Origin: Cupriavidus sp.
GTDB lineage: Bacteria; Pseudomonadota; Gammaproteobacteria; Burkholderiales; Burkholderiaceae
Assembly (NCBI GenBank): GCA_013362725.1
Contig: JABFVP010000584.1
Span: 1-6,363 of the forward strand
Length of the DNA stretch: 6,363 bases
Direction: 5' to 3'
This document shows, one piece after another, positions 1-5,086 of this stretch. The notes under the pieces are model-generated. The model worked only from the letters and a program-made list of their open reading frames with translations, had not been told where the DNA came from and did not search any database. Made by a program: the position numbers and the translations under genes. Position 1 is the first letter of the stretch. Every line of letters starts with the position of its first letter.

Positions 1-401
1 AGCAGGACCGCTACTACGCCGAGGTGGCCCGCATCGCGCAGTTGCTCGGCGCGGCCGAGGTGCCGCGCTCGCGCGCCCAGGTGGACGCCTATCTGGAGTC
101 CATGCGTCCGGCGCTGGTGGCGAGCGAGCGCACCCGCGAAGTGGTGCGGCTGGTCAGGAAGATGCAGGTGGCCAATCCCTTGCTGCAGCCGGCGGTCAGC
201 ATCATGGCCGACGCCGGGATCGCGCTGCTGCCGGCGTGGGCGCGCCGCCAGCTCGACCTGGACGGACCTTCGATCCGTCGCTCAGCGGCGCTGGCCGGCA
301 TGCACGTGCTGGCGCCGGCACTGCGCTGGGCCTTGGGCGCCGGCCTGGCCGCCCGGGCCCGAAGGCGCGTAGCGCGCAGCCCGCACGCCCGGACGGGCTG
401 A
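1..401 (+). CDS. C-terminal part of an MpaB/DUF2236-family oxygenase (5' truncated)
   Basis: The reading frame is open from the first bases (frame beginning at base 3) to a TGA at 399-401, so the gene starts outside the window. The fragment begins QDRYYAEVARIAQLLGA, followed by VPRSRAQVDAYLESMRP, then SERTREVVRLV and LLPAWARRQLDL. The tyrosine-rich entry, the 'P.SR..VDAYL..MRP.L' block and the later 'LLP.WAR' block resemble the C-terminal half of the DUF2236 / ER-bound oxygenase MpaB / rubber-oxygenase catalytic domain, a haem-binding family. The haem-ligand region would lie upstream and is not visible, so activity cannot be judged. The tail is Arg/Ala-rich and low in complexity. A GTG at 24 could be read as a start, but the homologous-looking sequence runs upstream of it. 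The gene is separated from the flagellar genes by about 850 bases and is probably functionally unrelated. The family call is from recalled sequence style, not an alignment. Confidence 0.68.
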   Translation, partial: QDRYYAEVARIAQLLGAAEVPRSRAQVDAYLESMRPALVASERTREVVRLVRKMQVANPLLQPAVSIMADAGIALLPAWARRQLDLDGPSIRRSAALAGMHVLAPALRWALGAGLAARARRRVARSPHARTG

Positions 402-505
402 CAGATGGGGCAGGAGAGGCCGCGAACGACGTCCGTTGCAACTGACCAGGGCCAATAAGGGCCGATCACCGAACAGTTCTGGAGAGCAAAACGGAAATAG
501 CGCCA

Positions 506-529
506 GATTCCCCCGCATTTCAGGGAATC
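506..529. repeat. Inverted repeat GATTCCC-N10-GGGAATC
   Basis: Two perfect 7-base arms (506-512 and 523-529) are separated by 10 bases. No T-run follows on either strand, so it is not an obvious terminator. A similar dyad with the same 10-base spacing lies at 737-758. This could be a binding site for a dimeric regulator or an RNA hairpin. Confidence 0.5.
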
Positions 530-637
530 GTTCGCCGGTGAAGTAGCGTTAAATGTGGCTCGGCATTCCGAACGGCCGGTCAGGTTATTCGACCGACCGC
601 CACTGCGCCGCAGAGCGCGAACGTAATCGACGCGGGC

Positions 638-673
638 AAAAAAGAAGCCCACGCGCGGGGTGCTCGTAGGCTT
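638..673 (-). terminator. Rho-independent terminator, minus strand
   Basis: Read on the minus strand, AAGCCTACG (673-665) pairs with CGTGGGCTT (653-645). This gives a 9-base stem with one T-G wobble and an 11-base loop, followed by C and six T residues (643-638). On the plus strand no T-run follows the hairpin, so it acts in one direction. No minus-strand protein gene lies upstream of it, which is why a small RNA is proposed. Confidence 0.7.
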
Positions 674-703
674 TCCAGGACTGCTCGAGCCAAACAGCTC
701 TTG
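638..703 (-). ncRNA. Predicted small RNA of about 66 nt, minus strand
   Basis: This is inferred from a promoter and terminator pair facing left. The promoter (710-738) predicts a start near 703, and an intrinsic terminator ends at the T-run at 638-643. The transcript would fold into a short 5' hairpin (arms CTGTT at 693-697 and AGCAG at 681-685, loop of 7). A single-stranded linker TCCTGGA (674-680) follows, then the terminator hairpin with a C-rich 11-base loop (654-664). An unpaired UCCU segment and a C-rich loop are common seed types in bacterial small RNAs that pair with Shine-Dalgarno regions. No open frame of useful size lies inside. I do not recognise it as a named RNA family. The neighbouring Hfq-like gene makes a regulatory RNA plausible. 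Transcription is not shown by sequence alone. Confidence 0.55.
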
Positions 704-709
704 TTACGA

Positions 710-738
710 AATATAAACGCGCTTACATGAGGTGTAAA
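710..738 (-). promoter_or_regulatory. Sigma70-type promoter, minus strand (for the predicted small RNA)
   Basis: On the minus strand a -35 box TTTACA (738-733; 5 of 6 to TTGACA) is followed by exactly 17 bases and a -10 box TATATT (715-710; 5 of 6 to TATAAT). A start is expected near 703. In such GC-rich DNA a chance match of this quality at optimal spacing is uncommon, and it lies a sensible distance from the terminator at 638-673. The -35 box overlaps the edge of the dyad at 737-758. Confidence 0.6.
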
Positions 739-758
739 TCCCGCTTCTATCAGGGATT
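737..758. repeat. Inverted repeat AATCCC-N10-GGGATT at the small-RNA promoter
   Basis: Perfect 6-base arms lie at 737-742 and 753-758. The centre falls about 44 bases upstream of the predicted small-RNA start, and one arm touches the -35 box. That is a typical position for an activator or repressor site. The dyad resembles the one at 506-529 in arm sequence and in its 10-base spacing. Confidence 0.45.
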
Positions 759-805
759 CCCCTAGCGCGAAACGCGCGCTTCCGCGTATTTCTGGCACTT
801 CTGCC

Positions 806-859
806 CCTGAAATCATTTTCAGGTTACTTCTCGCAGAGGCTGGCAAATCCCCGCCAGCC
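806..859. repeat. Two adjacent hairpins (806-823 and 838-859)
   Basis: CCTGAAA and TTTCAGG form a perfect 7-base stem around a 4-base loop (806-823). Fourteen bases later GGCTGGC and GCCAGCC form a perfect 7-base stem around an 8-base loop (838-859). Neither is followed by a clear T-run. They could be operators, weak terminators or parts of a longer structured transcript. Nothing in the sequence decides between these. Confidence 0.4.
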
Positions 860-1255
860 CAATACCCGCCTGGCCTTGTCGGCGTCGGCCTGGCGTGCGC
901 TCGCTTGGCCGGGCACCTCCCCCTACATCAATATGCAATAAAAAAGCAATACATTTAGTAGAGCATTGCCTCTATATGGTGAACGGCGTGCCGTCCGTCA
1001 ACGCTTGTAAAACTTTGTTACTCTCACCCCTGAAGTATTCCCCTTCTCTTCTGGCAGCGCCAACCGCCGGCCATTGCACGACATTCCGGGGCCCGCACGC
1101 AGGGCCGGGTCTCGACGCAATCCAGGCGGCCAGTCCGGTCGCCGTTACCGAGAGCGGATGTTTCCTCTGCCGCCCAGGCCGTGCCGCATCCCGAGCTGCC
1201 GGCCAACGGACCGTTATCAGCCGCCAGAACCCTTGCGGGCTCTTCCGGAGTCGTT

Positions 1256-1582
1256 GTGAAGAAGAAGGAAATCCGGCCCAGGCAACCCAGCCGACGGCAA
1301 CTGCAATCCCAGCAATTCGCCGCATACAGCATCAGCGAGTCCCCCGTGGTGGTGCACCTGTCCAACGGCGCCCGGTTGCACGGGCTGGTGCTGGCCGCCG
1401 ACGATTTCGTGCTGCTGCTCGGCCGGCGGCCCGACGATATCCAGCCCACCGTGGTTTACAAACGCGCCATCTGCCTGGTCACGCCGGCCGACGCGCCGGA
1501 GGTGATAGGGATTGCGCCCGAAGCCGTGGCCGCGCCGGAGTTCGTGCCGCTCTATATTCCGCGCACCCGCAAACGCCGCTAG
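1256..1582 (+). CDS. Hfq-like Sm-fold RNA-binding protein, divergent, 108 residues
   Basis: A GTG at 1256 with GGAG (1247-1250) five bases upstream is the best start; the longer frame from 1181 has no such site. Residues 31-56 match the Sm1 motif of Hfq (VVVHLSNGARLHG, then DDFVLLLG), and residues 65-77 match Sm2 (VVYKRAI). Relative to E. coli Hfq, Gln8, Asn28, Gly29, Gly34, Asp40, Phe42, Tyr55 and Lys56 have counterparts (Q17, N37, G38, G43, D49, F51, Y68, K69). Gln41 is Asp50, His57 is Arg70 and Tyr25 is His34. The rim Arg patch (RRER) is replaced by SISE. The loop before Sm2 carries about four extra residues. Basic tails flank the core (MKKK at the start, RTRKRR at the end). Family members form ring hexamers that bind small RNAs and mRNAs. 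This gene lies 235 bases upstream of fliC, co-directional. It is probably a second Hfq-type protein rather than the main chaperone; its function is unknown. Confidence 0.85.
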   Translation: MKKKEIRPRQPSRRQLQSQQFAAYSISESPVVVHLSNGARLHGLVLAADDFVLLLGRRPDDIQPTVVYKRAICLVTPADAPEVIGIAPEAVAAPEFVPLYIPRTRKRR

Positions 1583-1633
1583 GCCGGCCCAGGGCCTGCC
1601 CCCCTTCCCACGCTCGCCCCGCGTCGCCATACG

Positions 1634-1685
1634 GCGCCGGCCGGCGCTCTCCCCGCCCAGCCGGCACCCCGCGAAACTATCGCGG
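1634..1685. repeat. GC palindrome and a dyad between the Hfq-like gene and the fliC promoter
   Basis: GCGCCGGCCGGCGC (1634-1647) is a perfect 14-base palindrome. Further on, CCGCGA (1669-1674) and TCGCGG (1680-1685) form a perfect dyad with a 5-base centre, about 51 bases upstream of the expected fliC start and just upstream of the FliA -35 box. No T-run follows either one, so an intrinsic terminator for the Hfq-like gene is not supported. The second dyad is well placed to be a regulator site for fliC. Confidence 0.4.
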
Positions 1686-1694
1686 AGATCACTC

Positions 1695-1721
1695 TAAACC
1701 TTTGCCTTGCCCGGTCGATAA
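1695..1721 (+). promoter_or_regulatory. FliA (sigma28) promoter of fliC
   Basis: TAAACCTT (1695-1702), an 11-base spacer and GTCGATAA (1714-1721) match the flagellar sigma28 consensus (TAAAGTTT, N11, GCCGATAA) at 6 of 8 and 7 of 8 positions with exact spacing. Transcription should start near 1728, which places flagellin in the late, FliA-dependent class of genes. No comparable site is seen elsewhere in the window. Confidence 0.92.
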
Positions 1722-1727
1722 CCCAAG

Positions 1728-1817
1728 CAACGGAGGCACTCTACGCCCTGCAAAGCAGGCCGCCAACGTTACGGCACTAGCCGGAATGCCCAAAACTTTG
1801 CATATAGGAGTCGTACC
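1728..1817 (+). promoter_or_regulatory. fliC leader (about 90 nt) with GGA motifs and small hairpins
   Basis: The untranslated leader contains a hairpin CCTGC-AAA-GCAGG (1747-1759), a weaker one CGGC-ACTA-GCCG (1772-1783) and the Shine-Dalgarno AGGAG (1806-1810), seven bases before the ATG. GGA occurs at 1732-1734, at 1783-1785 beside the second hairpin, and at 1807-1809 inside the Shine-Dalgarno. GGA is the core of CsrA/RsmA sites, which often combine an upstream copy with one at the ribosome binding site. Post-transcriptional control is an inference. Confidence 0.55.
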
Positions 1818-3107
1818 ATGGCGCAAGTCATTAACACCAATTCGTTGTCTCTGATGACTCAGAACAACATGAACGCTTCGCAATCGTCGCTGAACACCGC
1901 GATCCAGCGCCTGTCGTCGGGCCTGCGCATCAACAGCGCCAAGGACGACGCCGCCGGCCAGGCGATTGCGAACCGCTTCACCGCCAACATCCGCGGCCTG
2001 ACCCAAGCCCAGCGCAACGCCAACGACGGCATCTCGCTGGCGCAGACCACCGAAGGCGCGCTGACCGAAGTCAACAACAACCTGCAGCGTATCCGTGAAC
2101 TGAGCGTGCAGGCCGCCAACGGCTCGAACTCGGCTTCGGACCTGAAGTCGATCCAGGACGAAATCTCGCAGCGCCTGTCGGAAATCGACCGCACCTCGCA
2201 GCAGACCGACTTCAACGGCGTGAAGGTGCTGTCCGCCAACGCCAAGCCGCTGACCATCCAGGTTGGCGCCAACGACGGCGAGACCATCACCATCGACCTG
2301 AAGCAGATCGATTCGACCACGCTGGGCCTGAAGGGCTTCAGCCTGAGCAGCAACGCCCTGAACGTCAGCGAAGCCATCACGCAGACTAACGTTGCCGCCA
2401 CGCCGGCAGCCGTGGACCTGTCGTCGGCCGCCACCTCGCTGGGCGTTGCCGCCAGCAGCCTGAGCCTGCACAACGTGAAGGATGCCAACGGCAATGCCAC
2501 CGCGAACTACGTGGTCAAGTCGGGCGACGACTTCTACGCGGCTTCGGTCAACGATGCCACGGGTGATGTCGTGCTGAACGTGGCCGACCTCGAGTTCACC
2601 GACCCGAGCAACGGCGTAACGACCGCCACCGCGCTGAACAACCAACTCGTCAAGGTTGGCGTCGACAGCACTGGTGCAGTCACTGCCTTTGCCACGGTGC
2701 AGGGCCGTAACTTCGCCGTCGGCGCTGGCGCGCTGGCCAACGGCGGCGCCACCCCGACCGACTTCGACAACACCGCCACCGACATCGTCCTGAGCGGCGC
2801 TGGCGCCACGGCTGAATTCGCCGGCGCGTCGACCGTCAACCCGCTGAAGAAGATCGATGCCGCGCTGAAGATCGTTGACGATCTGCGCAGCTCGCTGGGT
2901 GCCGTGCAGAACCGCTTCGACTCGACCATCGCTAACCTGGGCACGACCGTGACCAACCTGTCCTCGTCGCGTTCGCGCATCCAGGACGCAGACTACGCCA
3001 CGGAAGTGTCGAACATGACCCGTGCGCAGATCCTGCAACAGGCTGGCACCTCGGTCCTGTCGCAAGCCAACCAGACCACGCAGAGCGTGCTGTCGCTGCT
3101 GCGTTAA
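1818..3107 (+). CDS. fliC: Flagellin, filament subunit
   Basis: The 429-residue protein begins MAQVINTNSLSLMTQNN, the typical flagellin start, and ends QANQTTQSVLSLLR. The conserved N-terminal D0/D1 part runs to about residue 170, including RLSSGLRINSAKDDAAG (31-47) and QRIRELSVQ (90-98). It continues into a D1/D2 boundary very like enterobacterial FliC (GANDGETITIDL). Residues from about 175 to 340 are the variable, surface-exposed domain. The C-terminal D1/D0 helices begin near NPLKKIDAAL (341). There is no cleaved signal peptide; subunits leave through the flagellar type III exporter with FliS as chaperone and polymerise under the FliD cap. A good Shine-Dalgarno (AGGAG, 1806-1810), a FliA promoter upstream and a strong terminator downstream indicate a monocistronic, highly expressed transcript. 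No second flagellin copy is visible here. Confidence 0.98.
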   Translation: MAQVINTNSLSLMTQNNMNASQSSLNTAIQRLSSGLRINSAKDDAAGQAIANRFTANIRGLTQAQRNANDGISLAQTTEGALTEVNNNLQRIRELSVQAANGSNSASDLKSIQDEISQRLSEIDRTSQQTDFNGVKVLSANAKPLTIQVGANDGETITIDLKQIDSTTLGLKGFSLSSNALNVSEAITQTNVAATPAAVDLSSAATSLGVAASSLSLHNVKDANGNATANYVVKSGDDFYAASVNDATGDVVLNVADLEFTDPSNGVTTATALNNQLVKVGVDSTGAVTAFATVQGRNFAVGAGALANGGATPTDFDNTATDIVLSGAGATAEFAGASTVNPLKKIDAALKIVDDLRSSLGAVQNRFDSTIANLGTTVTNLSSSRSRIQDADYATEVSNMTRAQILQQAGTSVLSQANQTTQSVLSLLR

Positions 3108-3131
3108 TCGCGTCCGCAGACTGGCATACGA

Positions 3132-3158
3132 GGCTGGGCCGCAAGGCCCGGCCTTTTT
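3132..3158 (+). terminator. Rho-independent terminator of fliC
   Basis: GGCTGGGCC (3132-3140) pairs with GGCCCGGCC (3145-3153), with one T-G wobble, around a GCAA tetraloop of the stable GNRA class, followed directly by five T residues (3154-3158). It lies 24 bases after the fliC stop. It separates flagellin transcription from the flaG-fliD group, although some readthrough may feed the downstream genes. Confidence 0.93.
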
Positions 3159-3181
3159 GCCAGGGCGCCGGAACGCACTGG

Positions 3182-3219
3182 AGCGTTTCGCAGGCAGACC
3201 GCTGCCTGCCAAGCGTTTC
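3182..3219. repeat. Perfect hairpin framed by an 8-base direct repeat, upstream of flaG
   Basis: GCAGGCAG (3190-3197) and CTGCCTGC (3202-3209) form a perfect 8-base stem around an ACCG loop. Immediately before the stem (3182-3189) and two bases after it (3212-3219) lies the same octamer AGCGTTTC, with copies 30 bases apart. No T-run follows, so this is not a second intrinsic terminator. It could be an operator, an RNA processing or stability element for the flaG-fliD transcript, or a site where readthrough RNA is handled. Confidence 0.55.
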
Positions 3220-3253
3220 AACCTGAACCAGCCACACACCAACGGAGCCGAGC

Positions 3254-3610
3254 ATGGCGCTTCCCTCTACCGTGAAACCGACCGCAGTGCGCCTGCCGTC
3301 CGATGTGCCGGCCCCCGGCACGATGGCGAGCCCCGCACGCGCCGGCTTGCGCGCTCCAGAGGAAGACACCGCGCGCGAACCGGCGCAGGCAGTCGCCGCG
3401 TCCGCCGCCATCGGCGAGCTGGTGGAAGCGTTCAAGACCACCTCGATCGGCCTGCGCTTCGAGATCGACGATGCCACGCACCGTGTCATCACCAAGGTGA
3501 TCGACAAGGAAACCGGCGACCTGATCCGGCAGATGCCCACCGAAGAGGTGCTGCGCATCGCCCGCGCCATCGACAAGCTGCAGGGGCTGTTCGTCAGCCA
3601 GGTGGCCTGA
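3254..3610 (+). CDS. flaG: Flagellar protein FlaG
   Basis: This 118-residue protein has the FlaG pattern. A variable Ala/Pro-rich N-terminus (to about residue 50) is followed by a helix (IGELVEAFKTTS) and the conserved core LRFEIDDATHRVITKVID, then KETGDLIRQMPTEEVLRIA, and ends in a helix with LQGLFVSQVA. FlaG proteins influence filament length and are commonly encoded between flagellin and fliD; their biochemical mode of action is poorly known. The ATG at 3254 has GGAG (3244-3247) six bases upstream. The gene starts 96 bases after the fliC terminator and ends 35 bases before fliD. No FliA promoter is seen directly upstream, so it depends on readthrough from fliC or on a promoter I cannot recognise. 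The length is normal for the family. Confidence 0.93.
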   Translation: MALPSTVKPTAVRLPSDVPAPGTMASPARAGLRAPEEDTAREPAQAVAASAAIGELVEAFKTTSIGLRFEIDDATHRVITKVIDKETGDLIRQMPTEEVLRIARAIDKLQGLFVSQVA

Positions 3611-3645
3611 GACCTGATCAACAGTTGAAGACGAGACAATAAAAA

Positions 3646-5052
3646 ATGGCAACGATCTCCTCCATCGGCATCGGCTCCAACCTCGAGCTGAGCACCCTGC
3701 TGGACCAGCTGCAGAAGGCCGAGCAGGCACCGCTCGAGGCCATCAACACGCAGGCCAAGAGCTACCAGACCAAGCTGTCCGCCTACAGCCAGGTGCAGAG
3801 CGTGCTGGACGCGTACAAGGCCGCGGCCACGAAGCTGTCGAACGCCGCCACCTTCGGCGCGGTCAAGGCCTCGGTCGGCACGCCGGACGTGATGTCGGTC
3901 ACCACCGCGGCCAATGCCGTACCGGGCAACTACACCATCACCGTCAACACGCTGGCCACAGCGCAGTCGCTGGTCAGCGGCAACGTGGCCGACCAGAAGG
4001 CCGCGATCGGCGGCGGCGAGCTGGTGTTCGACTTCGGCGAAGCGCTGGCCACCGGCGGCGCGCCCGCCAGCACCAAGAAGGTCACCATCGCGGCGGGCTC
4101 GTCGCTCGAAGGCATGCGCGATGCCATCAACAAGGCCGGCATCGGCGTGACCGCCAGCATCGTCAATGACGGCAGCGCCAGCCCCTACCGCCTGGTGCTG
4201 ACCTCGGACAAGACCGGCACGCAGGCCACCATGCGCGTGTCGTCCACCGACGCGGCGCTTAACAACGTGGTCGCCTTCGATCCGGCCGCCGCGCCCGGCG
4301 TCAACAAGATGGAACAGAAGGTGCCGCCCGCCAACGCGACGCTGAAGATCAACGGCATCGACGTGGTCAGCCAGAGCAATTCGGTAGTGGACGCTGCGCA
4401 GGGCGTGACCATGAACCTGTCCAAGACCGGCACCACTTCGCTGGTGGTGACGCGCGACAACGACGCGATCAAGGCCTCGATCCAGGCCTTCGTCACCGCG
4501 TACAACAACATCCAGAGCACCGCCAAGTCGCTGACGGCGTTCGATGCCAAGGCCGGCACGTCGGCGGCGCTGACCGGCGACGGCACGCTGCGCTCGATCC
4601 AGTCGAGCCTGCGCTCGATGCTGGGCGGCGCCATGGACGACGGCAACGGCGGCACGATCACACTGATCGACGTCGGCATCACGTTCCAGAAGGACGGCAC
4701 CATGAAGCTGGACGATGCCAAGCTGACCAAGGCGCTGAACGACAACCTTGGCCGGGTCACGTCGCTGTTCTCGAGCACCACCGGCGACGGCGGCATCGGC
4801 AAGCGCGCCACCACCTATATCGAAGGCCTGAGCAAGACCGACGGCGCGCTGAAGGTGGCGCAGGACGGCATCACCAAGACGCTAAAGGACCTGGAGGACG
4901 ACTATGACCGGGTCCAGGACCGCGTCACCGCCACGGTCGACCGCTACAAGGCCCAGTTCACGCAGCTGGACCTGGTGGTGGCGCAGATGAACCGCACCAG
5001 CAACTACCTGACGCAGCAGTTCAACGCGCTCAACAACAGCATCAAGAAGTAA
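3646..5052 (+). CDS. fliD: Flagellar filament cap protein FliD (HAP2)
   Basis: This 468-residue cap protein sits at the filament tip and guides flagellin folding and insertion; it is also exported by the flagellar type III system. The start ATISSIGIGSNLELSTLLDQL, with LEAINTQAKSYQTKLSAYSQVQ following, matches the FliD N-terminal domain (about residues 5-105). The middle (about 105-230) holds the exposed domains. The C-terminal domain (about 235-455) includes VTRDNDAIKASIQAFVTAYN and ends in the heptad-like helix LVVAQMNRTSNYLTQQFNAL, typical of the cap core. The length is usual for the family. The ATG at 3646 follows an A-run. Only a weak purine-rich stretch (3628-3636, GAAGACGAG) could serve as a Shine-Dalgarno, so initiation may be modest or helped by translation of flaG, which ends 35 bases upstream. 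It is probably co-transcribed with flaG and fliS. Confidence 0.97.
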   Translation: MATISSIGIGSNLELSTLLDQLQKAEQAPLEAINTQAKSYQTKLSAYSQVQSVLDAYKAAATKLSNAATFGAVKASVGTPDVMSVTTAANAVPGNYTITVNTLATAQSLVSGNVADQKAAIGGGELVFDFGEALATGGAPASTKKVTIAAGSSLEGMRDAINKAGIGVTASIVNDGSASPYRLVLTSDKTGTQATMRVSSTDAALNNVVAFDPAAAPGVNKMEQKVPPANATLKINGIDVVSQSNSVVDAAQGVTMNLSKTGTTSLVVTRDNDAIKASIQAFVTAYNNIQSTAKSLTAFDAKAGTSAALTGDGTLRSIQSSLRSMLGGAMDDGNGGTITLIDVGITFQKDGTMKLDDAKLTKALNDNLGRVTSLFSSTTGDGGIGKRATTYIEGLSKTDGALKVAQDGITKTLKDLEDDYDRVQDRVTATVDRYKAQFTQLDLVVAQMNRTSNYLTQQFNALNNSIKK

Positions 5053-5086
5053 CCCGCCGCATCCCACTGCCAAGAGGAACCCAGCC

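Larger units (their letters stand above)
402..1255. other. Long intergenic region, structured and relatively AT-rich
   Basis: No convincing protein gene is seen on either strand in these 854 bases. The open frames here lack a good ribosome binding site and read as random Arg/Pro/Ala/Ser-rich sequence. The stretch from about 440 to 1060 is visibly richer in A and T than the coding DNA around it. It contains inverted repeats at 506-529, 645-673, 737-758, 806-823 and 838-859, a predicted minus-strand promoter and terminator that would make a small RNA, and an A-rich patch at 927-960. This is a regulatory or RNA-producing region rather than degraded coding sequence, although a decayed gene cannot be excluded. 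Confidence 0.7.

Noticed and set aside
580..846. 88-residue minus-strand open frame in the gap
   Set aside because: It runs straight through the minus-strand terminator at 638-673, has no good Shine-Dalgarno, and shows no recognisable protein features.
1008..1034. FliA-like -35 box TAAAACTT upstream of the Hfq-like gene
   Set aside because: At the required 11-base spacing the downstream box reads CCCCTGAA, too far from GCCGATAA.
973..1041. Sigma70-like boxes (TATATG at 973; TTGTTA with TATTCC at 1015-1041) for the Hfq-like gene
   Set aside because: Spacings of 13 and 15 bases and weak -10 matches do not support a promoter call.
1181..1255. Longer N-terminus for the Hfq-like protein starting at ATG 1181
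   Set aside because: No Shine-Dalgarno precedes 1181, the added residues do not look like Hfq, and GTG 1256 has GGAG at ideal spacing.
402..1255. tRNA, CRISPR array or insertion-sequence remnant in the long gap
   Set aside because: I looked for a tRNA cloverleaf, regularly spaced repeats and terminal inverted repeats with a transposase remnant; none is present.
895..1854. 319-residue plus-strand open frame across the gap and the Hfq-like gene
   Set aside because: It overlaps the Hfq-like gene in another frame, crosses the FliA promoter and the fliC start, and reads as low-complexity Arg/Pro/Ala sequence without a ribosome binding site.
3160..3180. Sigma54-like GG-N10-GC spacing upstream of flaG
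   Set aside because: Only the GG and GC doublets fit. The flanking consensus bases of TGGCACG-N4-TTGC are mostly absent, and such spacing is frequent by chance in GC-rich DNA.
1689..3242. 517-residue open frame on the minus strand opposite fliC
   Set aside because: It lies antisense to an unmistakable flagellin gene. Its Gly/Arg/Val-rich composition is what a GC-rich coding strand gives on its complement, and no family pattern is seen.
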